Source: Ideonella sp. MAG2
Lineage (GTDB): Bacteria > Pseudomonadota > Gammaproteobacteria > Burkholderiales > Burkholderiaceae_C
DNA length: 64,000 bases
Assembly (NCBI GenBank): GCA_004359425.1
Contig: PTEU01000002.1
Span: 1,036,789 to 1,100,788 of the forward strand
Reading direction: 5' to 3'
This document shows, piece after piece, positions 27,550 through 38,233 of the stretch. Position numbers and translations under genes: made by a program. Numbering within the stretch: position 1 is the stretch's first letter; each line of letters begins with the position of its first letter. Under the pieces are notes generated by a model. The model had not been told where the DNA came from. It did not search any database and worked only from the letters and a program-made list of their open reading frames with translations.

Positions 27550-28329
27550 ATGGCCTCCCGGATTTTTTGCATCGCCAACCAAAAGGGCGGCGTCGGTAAG
27601 ACGACCTCCTGTGTGAACCTGGCCGCCGGTCTGGCGCAAGTCGGCCAGCGCGTCTTGCTGGTCGACCTGGACCCGCAGGGCAATGCCACCATGGGCTCGG
27701 GCGTGGACAAGCGCACGCTGGAGGCCACGGTTTACGACGTGCTGCTTGAAACTGCGACCGTGGCCGAGGCCCGGGTGCGGGCCGAGAAGGGTGGCTACGA
27801 CGTGCTGGGCGCCAACCGCGAGCTGGCCGGTGCCGAGGTCGAATTGGTGGGCCTGGAGCACCGCAATGAGCGGCTGCGCCGTGCCCTGAAAGCGGCCGAG
27901 AACGAGTACGACTTCGTGCTCATCGACTGCCCGCCATCGCTGAGCATGCTCACGCTCAATGGCCTGTGCAGCGCGCATGGCGTGATCGTGCCTATGCAGT
28001 GCGAGTACTTTGCGCTCGAAGGCCTGACGGACCTGGTCAACACCATCAAGCAAGTGCATGCCAATCTGAACCGCGATCTGCAGCTCATTGGCCTGCTGCG
28101 GGTGATGTTCGACCCCCGCATCACCCTGCAAACCCAGGTCAGCGACCAGCTCAAGGCCCACTTCGGCGACAAGGTGTTCAACACCGTCATTCCGCGCAAT
28201 GTGCGTCTGGCCGAGGCCCCCAGCTATGGTTTGCCCGGCGTGGTGTTTGACCCGGCCTCCAAGGGCGCGCAAGCCTTTGTGGAGTTCGCCAAAGAAATGG
28301 TGCAGCGCGAAGGCCAGCGTCTCGCCTGA
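27550..28329 (+). CDS. parA: Chromosome partitioning ATPase ParA
   Basis: NQKGGVGKTTSCVNLAAGLAQ Walker A; VLIDCPPSLSMLTLNGL. Confidence 0.95.
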   Translation: MASRIFCIANQKGGVGKTTSCVNLAAGLAQVGQRVLLVDLDPQGNATMGSGVDKRTLEATVYDVLLETATVAEARVRAEKGGYDVLGANRELAGAEVELVGLEHRNERLRRALKAAENEYDFVLIDCPPSLSMLTLNGLCSAHGVIVPMQCEYFALEGLTDLVNTIKQVHANLNRDLQLIGLLRVMFDPRITLQTQVSDQLKAHFGDKVFNTVIPRNVRLAEAPSYGLPGVVFDPASKGAQAFVEFAKEMVQREGQRLA

Positions 28330-28477
28330 TCGCCGCCGGCAGGCACCAGACCGGCCAATGGCCTCGCGGGCGCTTGCTCGGCCCACCATGTGAAAAATTG
28401 CGGTGCTGGGGTCGGTTGGAACCCGGGGGCCTCCGGTCGTCGGTGAGAATACGCTCCAAACCTTGGGAGCTCTCTAC

Positions 28478-30070
28478 ATGACCACCACCACATCCACGTC
28501 ACCCGCTGCTGTTCGCCATGCTCGCTTGGCTTGGCTGTTTGCAGCCACCCTGGCATTGTCTGCCTGTGGCGGCGGTGGGGGCTATGGGGGCACGCCCATT
28601 GGCGGCACCCCGTCTGCTCCTTCTCCCTCGCCCGCAGGCCCCACACCGCCCGCATCGGCTGTGGCCCAAAGCTGCGCCCCCACCAACCCCTATCGGGCTG
28701 ATGCCACCAGCGCGACCACGGTGGGCTCGCTATCCATCGAGAAGGCGTGGGTCAAGTGGTACATGGAAGGGGCTTACCTGTGGTGGGAAGACATGCCCTC
28801 GGTCAATGCCAGCGCAGCCGCCTACAGCAATACCGCCGATGTGGAGGCGTCTTTGGACGCCTATTTCAAGGCACTCAAGTCGCCGCTTTACACCGCTTCT
28901 GGCAAGCGCAAAGACGAGTTCAGCTTCACCTATCCCACCAAGGCCTGGAACGACCTGTCTCAGAGCGGGTCCACGGCGGGCTACGGCATTGAGTGGTACT
29001 TTGGCTCCCCCACGCCCCCTCGCGGTTTGCGGGTGGCATTTGTCGAGCCCAACTCGCCCGCCGCTGCAGCAGGTGTGCGCCGGGGTGACACCTTGGTGTC
29101 CACCGATGGGGTGAGTGCAGACGTCAACACCAAAGAAGGTGTGGACACACTCAATGCAGCGCTCTTTCCCAGCAGCAATGGCAGCACCCACAGCTTCGTA
29201 TTCACCCCAGTTATCGGTGGCACCCGTAGCGTCAGCCTCACCAGCGCCACTGTGATCAAGACGCCAGTCCCCACCACCCAGGTGCTGACCACCGGGGCCG
29301 GGCGGCGCGTCGGTTACATGCTGTTCAATGACCACATCGCCACGGCGGAGGGCCAGCTCATCACCGCCGTGAACACCTTGCGTGATGCGGCCGTCCAAGA
29401 CCTGGTGCTGGACTTGCGCTACAACGGTGGGGGTTATCTCTACATTGCCAGCGAGTTGGCCTATATGGTGGCAGGGGCCAGCCGCACCTCAGACAAGCTG
29501 TTTGAGCATCTGCAGTACAACAGCAAGCGCACGGCGGACACCAATGCTGCCGACGCCCGTACGCCTTTCTACGACACCTCCTGCTATCTCGATAGCAACT
29601 TTAAGTGCACGCGCCAGGAATCCTTACCCACCTTGAACCTCAGCCGCGTGTTCGTGCTCACCAGCTCGGGCACCTGCTCGGCCAGCGAGGCCATCATCAA
29701 CGGCCTGCGCGGTGTGGATGTGGAAGTGGTGCTGATTGGCGACACCACCTGCGGCAAGCCCTATGGCTTTACGGCCAAAGACAACTGCGGCATCTCCTAC
29801 TTCCCCATCGAGTTCAAGGGCGTCAATGCCAAGGGCTTTGGGGACTATGCCGACGGCTTTGCTGCCACTTGCTCTGCCCAAGACGACTACAGCCGGGCCT
29901 TGGGTGACCCGGCCGAAGGCCAGCTGGCCGCCGCGCTCTACCGTTTGGACAACGGTGCCTGCAACCCAGCCCTGGGCCGTGCTGCGCCAAAAGCTGCTGG
30001 CGCAAACGCCACCAAGGGCGGACTGCTGCGCGGGCCGGAGCGCGAAAACCGCATCTTGCTGCCGCGCTGA
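28478..30070 (+). CDS. S41-family peptidase lipoprotein with PDZ domain
   Basis: Lipobox LSACGGGGG; PDZ-like GIEWYFGSP...AAAGVRRGDTLVS; LDLRYNGGGYLYIASELA and SSGTCSASEAIINGL. Confidence 0.85.
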   Translation: MTTTTSTSPAAVRHARLAWLFAATLALSACGGGGGYGGTPIGGTPSAPSPSPAGPTPPASAVAQSCAPTNPYRADATSATTVGSLSIEKAWVKWYMEGAYLWWEDMPSVNASAAAYSNTADVEASLDAYFKALKSPLYTASGKRKDEFSFTYPTKAWNDLSQSGSTAGYGIEWYFGSPTPPRGLRVAFVEPNSPAAAAGVRRGDTLVSTDGVSADVNTKEGVDTLNAALFPSSNGSTHSFVFTPVIGGTRSVSLTSATVIKTPVPTTQVLTTGAGRRVGYMLFNDHIATAEGQLITAVNTLRDAAVQDLVLDLRYNGGGYLYIASELAYMVAGASRTSDKLFEHLQYNSKRTADTNAADARTPFYDTSCYLDSNFKCTRQESLPTLNLSRVFVLTSSGTCSASEAIINGLRGVDVEVVLIGDTTCGKPYGFTAKDNCGISYFPIEFKGVNAKGFGDYADGFAATCSAQDDYSRALGDPAEGQLAAALYRLDNGACNPALGRAAPKAAGANATKGGLLRGPERENRILLPR

Positions 30071-30091
30071 ATTAAGCCCTCTCAGCATGAC

Positions 30092-30117
30092 AAAGGGGTC
30101 CCGGCGGGACCCCTTTT
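30092..30117 (+). terminator. Rho-independent terminator
   Basis: AAAGGGGTCCC-GGC-GGGACCCCTTT(T). Confidence 0.8.
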
Positions 30118-30162
30118 CTTTGCGGCGAGACCGAGTCTCTCGGGTTCAGGGTGCCAGCTGCT

Positions 30163-31104
30163 TCAAAGCCCCAGTCCTTCATCCAGCCCCAGGTGCACAT
30201 TCATGCACTGCACGGCCGCGCCGCTGGCACCCTTGCCCAGGTTGTCTTCGCGGGCCATCAGCAGCACCTGGGTGGCGCTGGCAAACACAAACACATCGAC
30301 GTGGTTGGTGTCGTTGCAGGCCTGCACGTCAAAAAAGCCGCCTTCTAACGTGGCCGCATCCGACAGCGGCATGACCCGCACAAAACGCTCGCCCGCATAG
30401 TGGCGCTCATAAGCGGCCTGGATCTTCTCGGGGGTGGTGCCCGCCGTAAATTGCGATAGATGTAAGGGCACACTGACAGCCAAACCCTTGTAAAACGGGC
30501 CGACCACCGGCATGAACACCGGCGGCTGCGCCAGGCCGGTCTGCACCATCATCTCGGGCAGGTGCTTGTGGCCCAAGCTCAGGCCGTAGGGGCGGGGGGC
30601 TTGCAGGACCGGGTCGCCACCGGCTTGGTACTGCTCAATCATCTTCTTGCCGCCGCCCGAATAACCCGTCAGTGAGGTGGCTGAGACGGGCGTGTCTGGC
30701 GCGATCAGCCCAGCGTCCACCAGCGGCCGCAGCAGCACGATGAAGGCCGTGGCATGGCAGCCGGGGTTGGCAATGCGCTTGGCCTTGCGGATGGCATCGC
30801 GCTGGCCCGCGCACAGCTCGGGCAGGCCATAAGTCCAGCCGGGCACCGTGCGGTGGGCGGTGCTGGCGTCGATCAGGCAGGTGTGGGGGTTGGTGATCAT
30901 GGCCGCCGCTTCGCGCGAGGCGGCATCGGGCAGGCACAAAAAGGCCACATCGGCGGCGTTCAGCAGGCGGGCGCGCTCGGCCGGGTCTTTGCGCAACTCG
31001 GGCGCAATGCGCAGCACCTCCACATCGCCGCGCTCGGCCAACACCTCATGGATGCGCAGGCCCGTCGTGCCTTCTTGCCCATCCACATACACCTTTACCG
31101 TCAT
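30163..31104 (-). CDS. argC: N-acetyl-gamma-glutamyl-phosphate reductase (type 2)
   Basis: [44 protein letters not shown]. Confidence 0.93.
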   Translation of the reverse strand: MTVKVYVDGQEGTTGLRIHEVLAERGDVEVLRIAPELRKDPAERARLLNAADVAFLCLPDAASREAAAMITNPHTCLIDASTAHRTVPGWTYGLPELCAGQRDAIRKAKRIANPGCHATAFIVLLRPLVDAGLIAPDTPVSATSLTGYSGGGKKMIEQYQAGGDPVLQAPRPYGLSLGHKHLPEMMVQTGLAQPPVFMPVVGPFYKGLAVSVPLHLSQFTAGTTPEKIQAAYERHYAGERFVRVMPLSDAATLEGGFFDVQACNDTNHVDVFVFASATQVLLMAREDNLGKGASGAAVQCMNVHLGLDEGLGL

Positions 31105-31166
31105 GACGCTTCCTTCAGCAACAATGCCAACATCCTCGCAGCATACGGCATGCCGCTCACCTGATC

Positions 31167-31727
31167 ATGACAAACACTGCTCCTCGTGTCCTGCTCTTGC
31201 CCGGCTGGCAGAACTCTGGCCCCAGCCATTGGCAAAGCCGCTGGGAGGCGCTGTATGGCGACCAGCGCGTGCAGCAAGATGATTGGATGTGGCCCAAGCG
31301 CGGCGACTGGATGATGCAGCTGGATGAGGCCCTGCTGGCCCAGCCCGGCCCGGTGGTGCTGGTGGCCCACAGCTTGGGCTGCCAGTTGGTGGCAGCCTGG
31401 GCGGCGCATTCCCGCCACACCGCGCGGGTGCAGGCCGCCTTGCTGGTGGCTCCGCCCGACATCGAGCGCGACGACACCCCGCCGCAGATCGCCACCTGGC
31501 GGCCCATCTCCCGCTTGCCCCTGCCGTTTGCGGCCGTGGCACTGATCAGCAGCGACGACCCGTTTTGCGCCCCCGAGCGCGCCCACGCCATGGCCCAGGC
31601 CTGGGGCGCGGCGGCGCTGGAGCTAGGCCCCTTGGGCCACCTCAACGGCGACTCGGGCCTGGGCGACTGGCCCGAAGGCCGGGCGGTGTTGAACTCGCTG
31701 CTGCAAAGCCCCGACGAGGAAGACTGA
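31167..31727 (+). CDS. RBBP9/YdeN-like alpha/beta hydrolase
   Basis: LLPGWQNSGPSHWQSRWE; LVAHSLGCQLVAAWA; ISSDDPFC. Confidence 0.88.
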   Translation: MTNTAPRVLLLPGWQNSGPSHWQSRWEALYGDQRVQQDDWMWPKRGDWMMQLDEALLAQPGPVVLVAHSLGCQLVAAWAAHSRHTARVQAALLVAPPDIERDDTPPQIATWRPISRLPLPFAAVALISSDDPFCAPERAHAMAQAWGAAALELGPLGHLNGDSGLGDWPEGRAVLNSLLQSPDEED

Positions 31728-32666
31728 TTGACCGACAATCGAGCCATGGCAAGTAAAAAACCCAAGGGACTCGGCCTGGGCCTCGAAGCCCTGCTCGGCC
31801 CCAAAGTCACCGACCTCGACGTTGAGCCCAGCAGCGGCGCGCAAAGCCCGTCCACGCTCAAAGTCTCGCAGCTCCAGGCGGGCAAGTACCAGCCGCGCAC
31901 GCGCATGGACGAGGGCTCGCTCTACGAACTGGCCGAGAGCATTCGCAGCCAGGGCATCATGCAGCCCATCTTGGTGCGGCCGCTCAGCGGCAACGAGGCC
32001 GGGGGTGCTGCCCAGTACGAAATCATTGCCGGTGAGCGGCGCTTCAGGGCCTCGCAACTGGCGGGCCTGACCGAAGTGCCGGTGCTGGTCAAGGCCGTGC
32101 CCGACGAGGCCGCCGCCGTGATGGCGCTGATTGAAAACATCCAACGCGAAGACCTGAACCCGCTGGAAGAGGCCCAAGGCCTGAAGCGCCTGATCGACGA
32201 ATTTGGCCTGACCCACGAGGCCGCTGCCCAGGCCGTGGGCCGCTCACGCAGCGCGGCCTCCAACCTGATGCGCTTGCTGCAACTGGCCGAGCCGGTGCAA
32301 AAAATGTTGATGGCCGGTGACATCGACATGGGCCATGCGCGGGCCTTGCTGGCGCTGCCTGCGGCCCAGCAGATCATGAACGCCAACGAGATCGTTGGCA
32401 AAAAGCTCTCAGTGCGCGACGCCGAAAAGCTGGTGGCCAAGGCCCTGAACCCGGGCCGCCAAACCCCGCTGCTGCGGGTGGCCAAGGACAAATCCCGCGA
32501 CATCGTGCGCTTAGAAGAGCAACTGGCAGACGCGCTGACGGCGGATGTGGAAATCCGCGTACAGCGCAAAACCAAGCGCGGTGAGCAGGGCGAGATTGCC
32601 ATCCGTTTTGGCTCGCTGGACGAGCTCAATGGCCTGCTCGACAAGTTGGGCGCGGGGGAGCGCTAG
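31728..32666 (+). CDS. parB: Chromosome partitioning protein ParB
   Basis: KPKGLGLGLEALLG; YEIIAGERRFRASQLAGL; LIENIQREDLNPLEEA. Confidence 0.95.
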   Translation: MTDNRAMASKKPKGLGLGLEALLGPKVTDLDVEPSSGAQSPSTLKVSQLQAGKYQPRTRMDEGSLYELAESIRSQGIMQPILVRPLSGNEAGGAAQYEIIAGERRFRASQLAGLTEVPVLVKAVPDEAAAVMALIENIQREDLNPLEEAQGLKRLIDEFGLTHEAAAQAVGRSRSAASNLMRLLQLAEPVQKMLMAGDIDMGHARALLALPAAQQIMNANEIVGKKLSVRDAEKLVAKALNPGRQTPLLRVAKDKSRDIVRLEEQLADALTADVEIRVQRKTKRGEQGEIAIRFGSLDELNGLLDKLGAGER

Positions 32667-32832
32667 GGAAGCTCTGCATGAATCGGGGCGAGGCCGGGTA
32701 GTGCGGATCGGGATGGGATGCAAGGCGCAGTTTGAAGCCAATAGCCGTAGCTATGGGCGAGAACTGCAACGCCGCAGACTGCCCGAGGTCGCGCTAGCTC
32801 GGACCGGCCTGATTTGTGCGGAGCTTCCCTAG
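32663..32832. mobile_element. MITE-like element with CTAG-flanked imperfect terminal inverted repeats
   Basis: Left CTAGGGAAGCTCTGCATGAATC; right end reads CTAGGGAAGCTCCGCACAAATC on the opposite strand. Confidence 0.65.
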
Positions 32833-34642
32833 TCCCACAGGGTTTGGCACAGCAGGCCCTTGGGTTCGGGCCAGGGGCTAGCGGTCAGGGCAGCGGCATA
32901 GACTTGGTGCACCCAGGGCACAGGCGCATCGCGGGCTTCCCGCAGGGCACGCTGCAATTCGGCCTTGGCCGCATCAGCCTCGCCACGCCGCATCAGGTCG
33001 CGGGCATGCACCAGCATGGCGGGCAGGTACTCCTCGGCATACTCTTGTACCGAGGCTAAGAGTTGTTCTAGGACCTCCGGGGGGCGGGCGCTGGGGTGGC
33101 TCATCAGCAGCCAGGCAAGGTCTATCACCGAGTCAACGGAGCGCAGACCATCGATCTCTTCGTCCAGCCACAGTTGCTCCAACAGGGCGATGCATTGCAG
33201 GGGCTGTTGATGCCCCAGAAAAAACGCTTTCGAACCAGCAAGAGCGAGGTTTCCCCCAGCTTCAGACGCCCTTCCAGCATCGCGTGATTGGTACGCTGCA
33301 CCAGGTGACGGGCCTTTTCCAGGGCGCTGGTAGCTTGCTTAATTTGGCCTCGGTCTCGCAGCACACCCACCCAAAAAAGGCGGGCTTGTATTTCTTGCAT
33401 CAGGTTTTTGCAACTGACGGCCAACTCTACCGCCAACGCCATCTCTTGGCTGGCCAGTGCCAAGTCCTTCTGAAAATGCGCGACCGACCCACTCAGCAGA
33501 ACCCAGCGTGAAGGCCAGACGCTGCCTTGCAGGCTCATGGCCAGGCCGCGACCTTCGTCCACCCATCGGCGCGCGTTCTCCATATCGCCGCTGAACTGGG
33601 CCACACAAGCTTGCACATAGCGAGCCCGCACTTGCAACACCACGTCGTCGGTACGTTCGGCCAGTGCCAGTGCCTCGGCGGCGGCTTGGCGAGCCTCGCG
33701 GGCGCTTGTAAGTAGTCGCAGCACGTCAGCGAGTTCTACATGAACCAAGGCCGACTGGGGTGCCAGAGACACGGCCTCTTGCAGCATGGAGTGTGCTTTG
33801 CGGTAGTGACAGTCCCGAACGGCGTGGGTCGCCCGGGCCAACAGCTCCAACACCGCAGGGGGTAAGTCTTCCGTGGCCGGGGTGGCGCAAGAGAAGAGGC
33901 TCAGCCATTGCGCGGCCTCTCTCGCCAGTTCGGCCACGTCACGGCCCTCTACTCGCCCGAGCGAAGCGGCACCTGACACACGGTCGACGGTCAGCTCCAA
34001 GGCCAAGGCACCATGAGCGCCGCGCACCAGCCGCAAAGCCACCACATCGCTCAGGCCCAGCAGGTCTCGCAGGCGCTGGCAGCGCTGCGGCAATGGCAGC
34101 GTGGCGCGGTCGGCGGAGCCTATTTGTTGGGCGTCCACCCAGCGGCTTTGCCCCTGAAAGCTGAGCAAATGGCCGATGAGGGCGGGCAGGCCGTGCACCG
34201 TCCACGCCAAAGCGGCGTCGCCCGTGTCATTGCTCAAAGGTAACAGCCCAAGGGCAAGGGGAGGGGCTTGAGGTGCCGGTGCGCCCACCGCAGCGCTGGG
34301 TGTTGGCGTTGGCGCGGCGGGCGCGGCGGGCGCGGCGACTTCGGCCACAAAGCGGTAACCCACACCGGGCTCAGTGCGCACAATGGCGGGGTCATGTTCG
34401 TCCTCACCCAAGGCCCGGCGCAGGTCCATCACGGCGCGGGCCAGTACCGAGTCTGGGACTTGCACAGTGCCCCAGACCTGGGCCAGCAGCTCCGCCTTGG
34501 GCACCACGCGATCAGCGTGATCCATCAGGTAGAGCAAGAGCTCGAAAGCGTGGGGCTGGAGCGCCACCTTCTGCCCATCGCACCACAATTCGCGGGCTGG
34601 ACGAAGCAGCGTAAAGCGAGCAAAGTGCTCTGTCGACATCAA
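32829..34642 (-). pseudogene. Winged-helix (OmpR/CadC-type) regulator with TPR-like region, frameshifted near 33220
   Basis: N-terminal DNA-binding domain in ORF 33125-34642; C-terminal continuation in another frame (ORF 32829-33182); A6 run at 33219-33224 at the switch. Confidence 0.75.
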
Positions 34643-35106
34643 GCTCTCGCGGTCGCGGTCAAAGGGTCACTGGCAAGAGTGGGCATTGCCCAGCACTGGT
34701 GTTTGGCAGCACTTGCATGGTAGTTGAATGCTCACTCAGCTTGTGAGCAGGAGGCTGTATACCCGGCATCGTATTTAGGGGGGCTACCCAAATGGATGTA
34801 GATATTGTGAGATCTGCCTCAGGCTCATCGGGCGAGTGTTGCACCCGCGATCAAGGGCCGACAACCGGAAAGGGCTGAATCAAGGCCCCAAAAGCCCGCT
34901 TATGCCAGCTTTGGCCGCGCTCGCTTAGAGGGATGCTGTCACCACAGAGCCGCTGGTGAGTGAGCAAAAGCAGTACCGCCGGAAAGCTCTGATGGCGCCC
35001 GGGTCCAGTACAGCCGGGACGTCATCAGAACTTCCCTGACGCCCCGCAGCCGCCTTGTGATTGGTTGCGTGGCGCCGTCCTGATCCATTACCCCCAGGAG
35101 GCCACC

Positions 35107-36792
35107 ATGGATGTCATCAGCAGTTTTGCCGCCCGCTTTGAGCGCAGCCGCGAAGAGGAAATGTCGCTTGAAGACTACCTCGCCGAGTGCAAGCGCAGCC
35201 CGCTGACCTACGCCACCGCCGCTGAGCGCATGCTCAAAGCCATCGGTGAGCCGCAGATGGTGGACACCCGCAACGATCCGCGCCTCTCGCGCATCTTTGC
35301 CAACAAGATCATCAAGATCTACCCCGCCTTCGCCGAGTTCTACGGCATGGAGGAAGCCATCGAGCAGGTGGTCAGCTACTTCCGCCACGCCGCCCAAGGC
35401 CTGGAAGAAAAGAAGCAGATCCTCTACCTGCTGGGCCCGGTGGGTGGTGGCAAGAGCAGCATTGCCGAGCGGCTCAAGGCCCTGATGCAAGAAGTGCCTT
35501 TCTACGCCATCAAGGGCTCGCCGGTGAATGAAAGCCCGCTGGGCTTATTTGATGTGGCTGAAGACGGCCCGCTGCTGGAGCAGGAGTACGGCATCCCGCG
35601 CCGCTACCTCAACCGCATCATGAGCCCCTGGGCGGTAAAGCGCCTGGAAGAGTACGGCGGCGACATCCGGCAGTTCCGCGTGGTCAAGCGCTATCCCAGC
35701 ATCTTGAAGCAGATGGGCATTGCCAAGACCGAGCCGGGCGATGAGAACAACCAAGACATCTCGTCCCTGGTGGGCAAGGTCGACATCCGCAAGCTGGAAA
35801 CCTATGCCCAAGACGACCCCGATGCCTACAGCTACAGCGGCGGCCTGTGCCTGGCCAACCAGGGCCTGCTGGAGTTTGTGGAAATGTTCAAGGCCCCCAT
35901 CAAGGTACTGGCCGGCGCCACCTGCGCCCCAGGAACGCTGAAGATGATGAGCCAGTTCGCCATCTTGACCCGCCTGAAGGAGCCCGAGAACTCCTCGCTC
36001 TATTCCAAGATGCAGGTCTACGACGGCGAAAACCTCAAAGACACCGACCCGCGCGCCAAGAACTACCAGGAGTACCGCGACTACGCGGGCGTGGACGAAG
36101 GCATGAGCGGCATCTCCACCCGCTTTGCCTACAAGATCCTCTCCAAAGTCTTCAACTTCGACAGCACCGAAGTGGCGGCCAACCCCGTGCACCTGATGTA
36201 TGTGTTAGAGCAGCAGATCGAGCGCGAGCAGTTCCCGGCTGACACCGAGCAGAAGTACACCGCCTTCATCAAAGAGCAGTTGGCCCCACGCTATGCCGAG
36301 TTCATTGGCAAAGAGATCCAGACCGCTTATCTGGAGAGCTATAGCGAGTACGGCCAGAACATTTTTGACCGCTATGTCACCTATGCCGACTACTGGATCC
36401 AAGACCAGGAGTACCGCGACACCGACACCGGCGAGGTCTTTGACCGCTCTTCGCTGAATGCCGAGTTGGAGAAGATCGAGAAGCCCGCCGGCATTGCCAA
36501 CCCCAAGGACTTCCGCAACGAGATCGTCAATTTTGTGCTGCGGGCGCGGGCCAATAACGCGGGCAACAACCCGGTCTGGACCAGCTATGAAAAGCTGCGC
36601 TCGGTGATCGAGAAGAAGATGTTCTCCAACACCGAAGAGCTGCTGCCGGTGATCAGCTTCAATGCCAAAGCCAGCGCCGACGAGGCCAAGAAGCACGAGG
36701 ACTTTGTCGACCGCATGGTGGCCAAGGGCTACACCAGCAAGCAGGTGCGCTTGCTGTGCGAGTGGTACTTGCGCGTGCGCAAGAGCAGCTGA
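35107..36792 (+). CDS. prkA: PrkA-family AAA+/serine protein kinase with an internal in-frame loss of ~70 aa
   Basis: YLLGPVGGGKSSIAERLK; FKAPIKVL joins directly to AGATCAPGTLKMM, skipping the conserved segment between. Confidence 0.9.
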   Translation: MDVISSFAARFERSREEEMSLEDYLAECKRSPLTYATAAERMLKAIGEPQMVDTRNDPRLSRIFANKIIKIYPAFAEFYGMEEAIEQVVSYFRHAAQGLEEKKQILYLLGPVGGGKSSIAERLKALMQEVPFYAIKGSPVNESPLGLFDVAEDGPLLEQEYGIPRRYLNRIMSPWAVKRLEEYGGDIRQFRVVKRYPSILKQMGIAKTEPGDENNQDISSLVGKVDIRKLETYAQDDPDAYSYSGGLCLANQGLLEFVEMFKAPIKVLAGATCAPGTLKMMSQFAILTRLKEPENSSLYSKMQVYDGENLKDTDPRAKNYQEYRDYAGVDEGMSGISTRFAYKILSKVFNFDSTEVAANPVHLMYVLEQQIEREQFPADTEQKYTAFIKEQLAPRYAEFIGKEIQTAYLESYSEYGQNIFDRYVTYADYWIQDQEYRDTDTGEVFDRSSLNAELEKIEKPAGIANPKDFRNEIVNFVLRARANNAGNNPVWTSYEKLRSVIEKKMFSNTEELLPVISFNAKASADEAKKHEDFVDRMVAKGYTSKQVRLLCEWYLRVRKSS

Positions 36793-36848
36793 CCGGATTC
36801 CATCCGCAGCACGCTCCGGCCCTTCGGCCAGGGCTGCTGCAGAGGACG

Positions 36849-36898
36849 CCGTTCGCCCTGAGCCTGTCGAAGGGCTTGGATGGGCTCAGCCCGAACGG
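36849..36898. repeat. Palindromic dispersed-type intergenic repeat
   Basis: CCGTTCGCCCTGAGCC...GGCTCAGCCCGAACGG, 14/16 inverted match; resembles the common TTCGCCCTGAGCCTGTCGAAGGG repeat. Confidence 0.65.
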
Positions 36899-36946
36899 AT
36901 GTTCAGCATTGCGCTGACGGATCAGTAGCTTGAAGGACTGCAAATC

Positions 36947-38233
36947 ATGGCACTTCAGCAAATCATCGACCGCAGGTTGGCCGGCAAGAACAAGTCCATC
37001 GGCAACCGCGAGCGCTTTTTGAAGCGCTACAAAGACAAGATCCGCGAGGCGGTGAAGCGCGCGGTGGACGGCCGCGGCATCCGCGACCTGGAGCGCGGCG
37101 AAGAGGTCCACATCCCCAAGAAGGACCTCTCCGAGCCCGTCTTCCACCACGGCCAAGGCGGCCAGCGCGATGTGGTGCACACCGGCAACAAAGAGTATGT
37201 GACGGGCGACCACATCGAGCGCCCACAAGGTGGTGGCGGTAAGGGCTCAGGCAAGGGCCAGGCCAGCGACTCGGGCGAGGGTGAAGACGACTTTGCCTTT
37301 GCGCTCAGCAAAGAAGAGTTCATGCAGGTCTTTTTTGAAGACCTGGCCTTGCCCCGCCTACTGCGCACCCAACTGGCCGAGGTGCCCGAGTACAAAACCC
37401 ACCGCGCGGGTTACAGCAGCGACGGCACGCCCAACAACCTGCACATCGTGCGCTCCATGCGCGGGGCGTATGGCCGCCGCTTGGCCTTGGGCGGCGAGTC
37501 GCGCCGCGAGCTACGTGAGTTGGAGGCCAAAGTCTCTGAACTCAAGCGTTATTACGCCGACGACCCCGTGGCCCAGCGCGAGGTGCAAGAGGCCTTGGCC
37601 CGCATCGCCGAGCTGCGCGCGCGGCTGGACCGCATCCCCTTTCTCGACCCGATTGACCTGAAGTTTCGCAGCCGTGTGCGTGTGGCCGTGCCCAGCTCCA
37701 AGGCGGTGATGTTCTGCCTGATGGATGTCTCGGGCTCTATGGATGAGCAGCGCAAGGAGCTGTCCAAGCGCTTCTTTATCTTGCTCTATCTCTTCTTGAC
37801 CCGCCACTACGAGAAGATCGAGCTGGTTTTCATCCGCCACCACACGCAGGCGCAAGAGGTCAGCGAAGAAGATTTTTTTCATGCCCGCGAGACCGGCGGC
37901 ACCGTGGTGTCGAGCGCGCTGGAGCTGATGGACCAGATCGTGCGCGAGCGCTACAACCCCAGCGAGTGGAACATCTACGGCGCCCAGGCCAGCGATGGCG
38001 ACAACTGGCACCATGATTCCACCCGCTGCAAAGAGCTGCTGGTGAACCGCCTGCTGCCGGCTTGCCGCTACTACGCCTATGTGCAAGTGGCCGAAGAAGA
38101 GCAAAACCTCTGGGAAGAGTACGCCAGCCTGGTGGGCGCTCAGCCCAACTTTGCGATGCGCAAAGCCACCGAGGCCTCGGACATTTATCCGGTCTTCCGC
38201 GACCTGTTCAAAAAGGAAGGGGCTACCGCATGA
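36947..38233 (+). CDS. DUF444 (YeaH-like) protein
   Basis: MALQQIIDRRLAGKNKSIGNRERFLKRY; FCLMDVSGSMDEQRKELSKRFF; between prkA and spoVR. Confidence 0.92.
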   Translation: MALQQIIDRRLAGKNKSIGNRERFLKRYKDKIREAVKRAVDGRGIRDLERGEEVHIPKKDLSEPVFHHGQGGQRDVVHTGNKEYVTGDHIERPQGGGGKGSGKGQASDSGEGEDDFAFALSKEEFMQVFFEDLALPRLLRTQLAEVPEYKTHRAGYSSDGTPNNLHIVRSMRGAYGRRLALGGESRRELRELEAKVSELKRYYADDPVAQREVQEALARIAELRARLDRIPFLDPIDLKFRSRVRVAVPSSKAVMFCLMDVSGSMDEQRKELSKRFFILLYLFLTRHYEKIELVFIRHHTQAQEVSEEDFFHARETGGTVVSSALELMDQIVRERYNPSEWNIYGAQASDGDNWHHDSTRCKELLVNRLLPACRYYAYVQVAEEEQNLWEEYASLVGAQPNFAMRKATEASDIYPVFRDLFKKEGATA

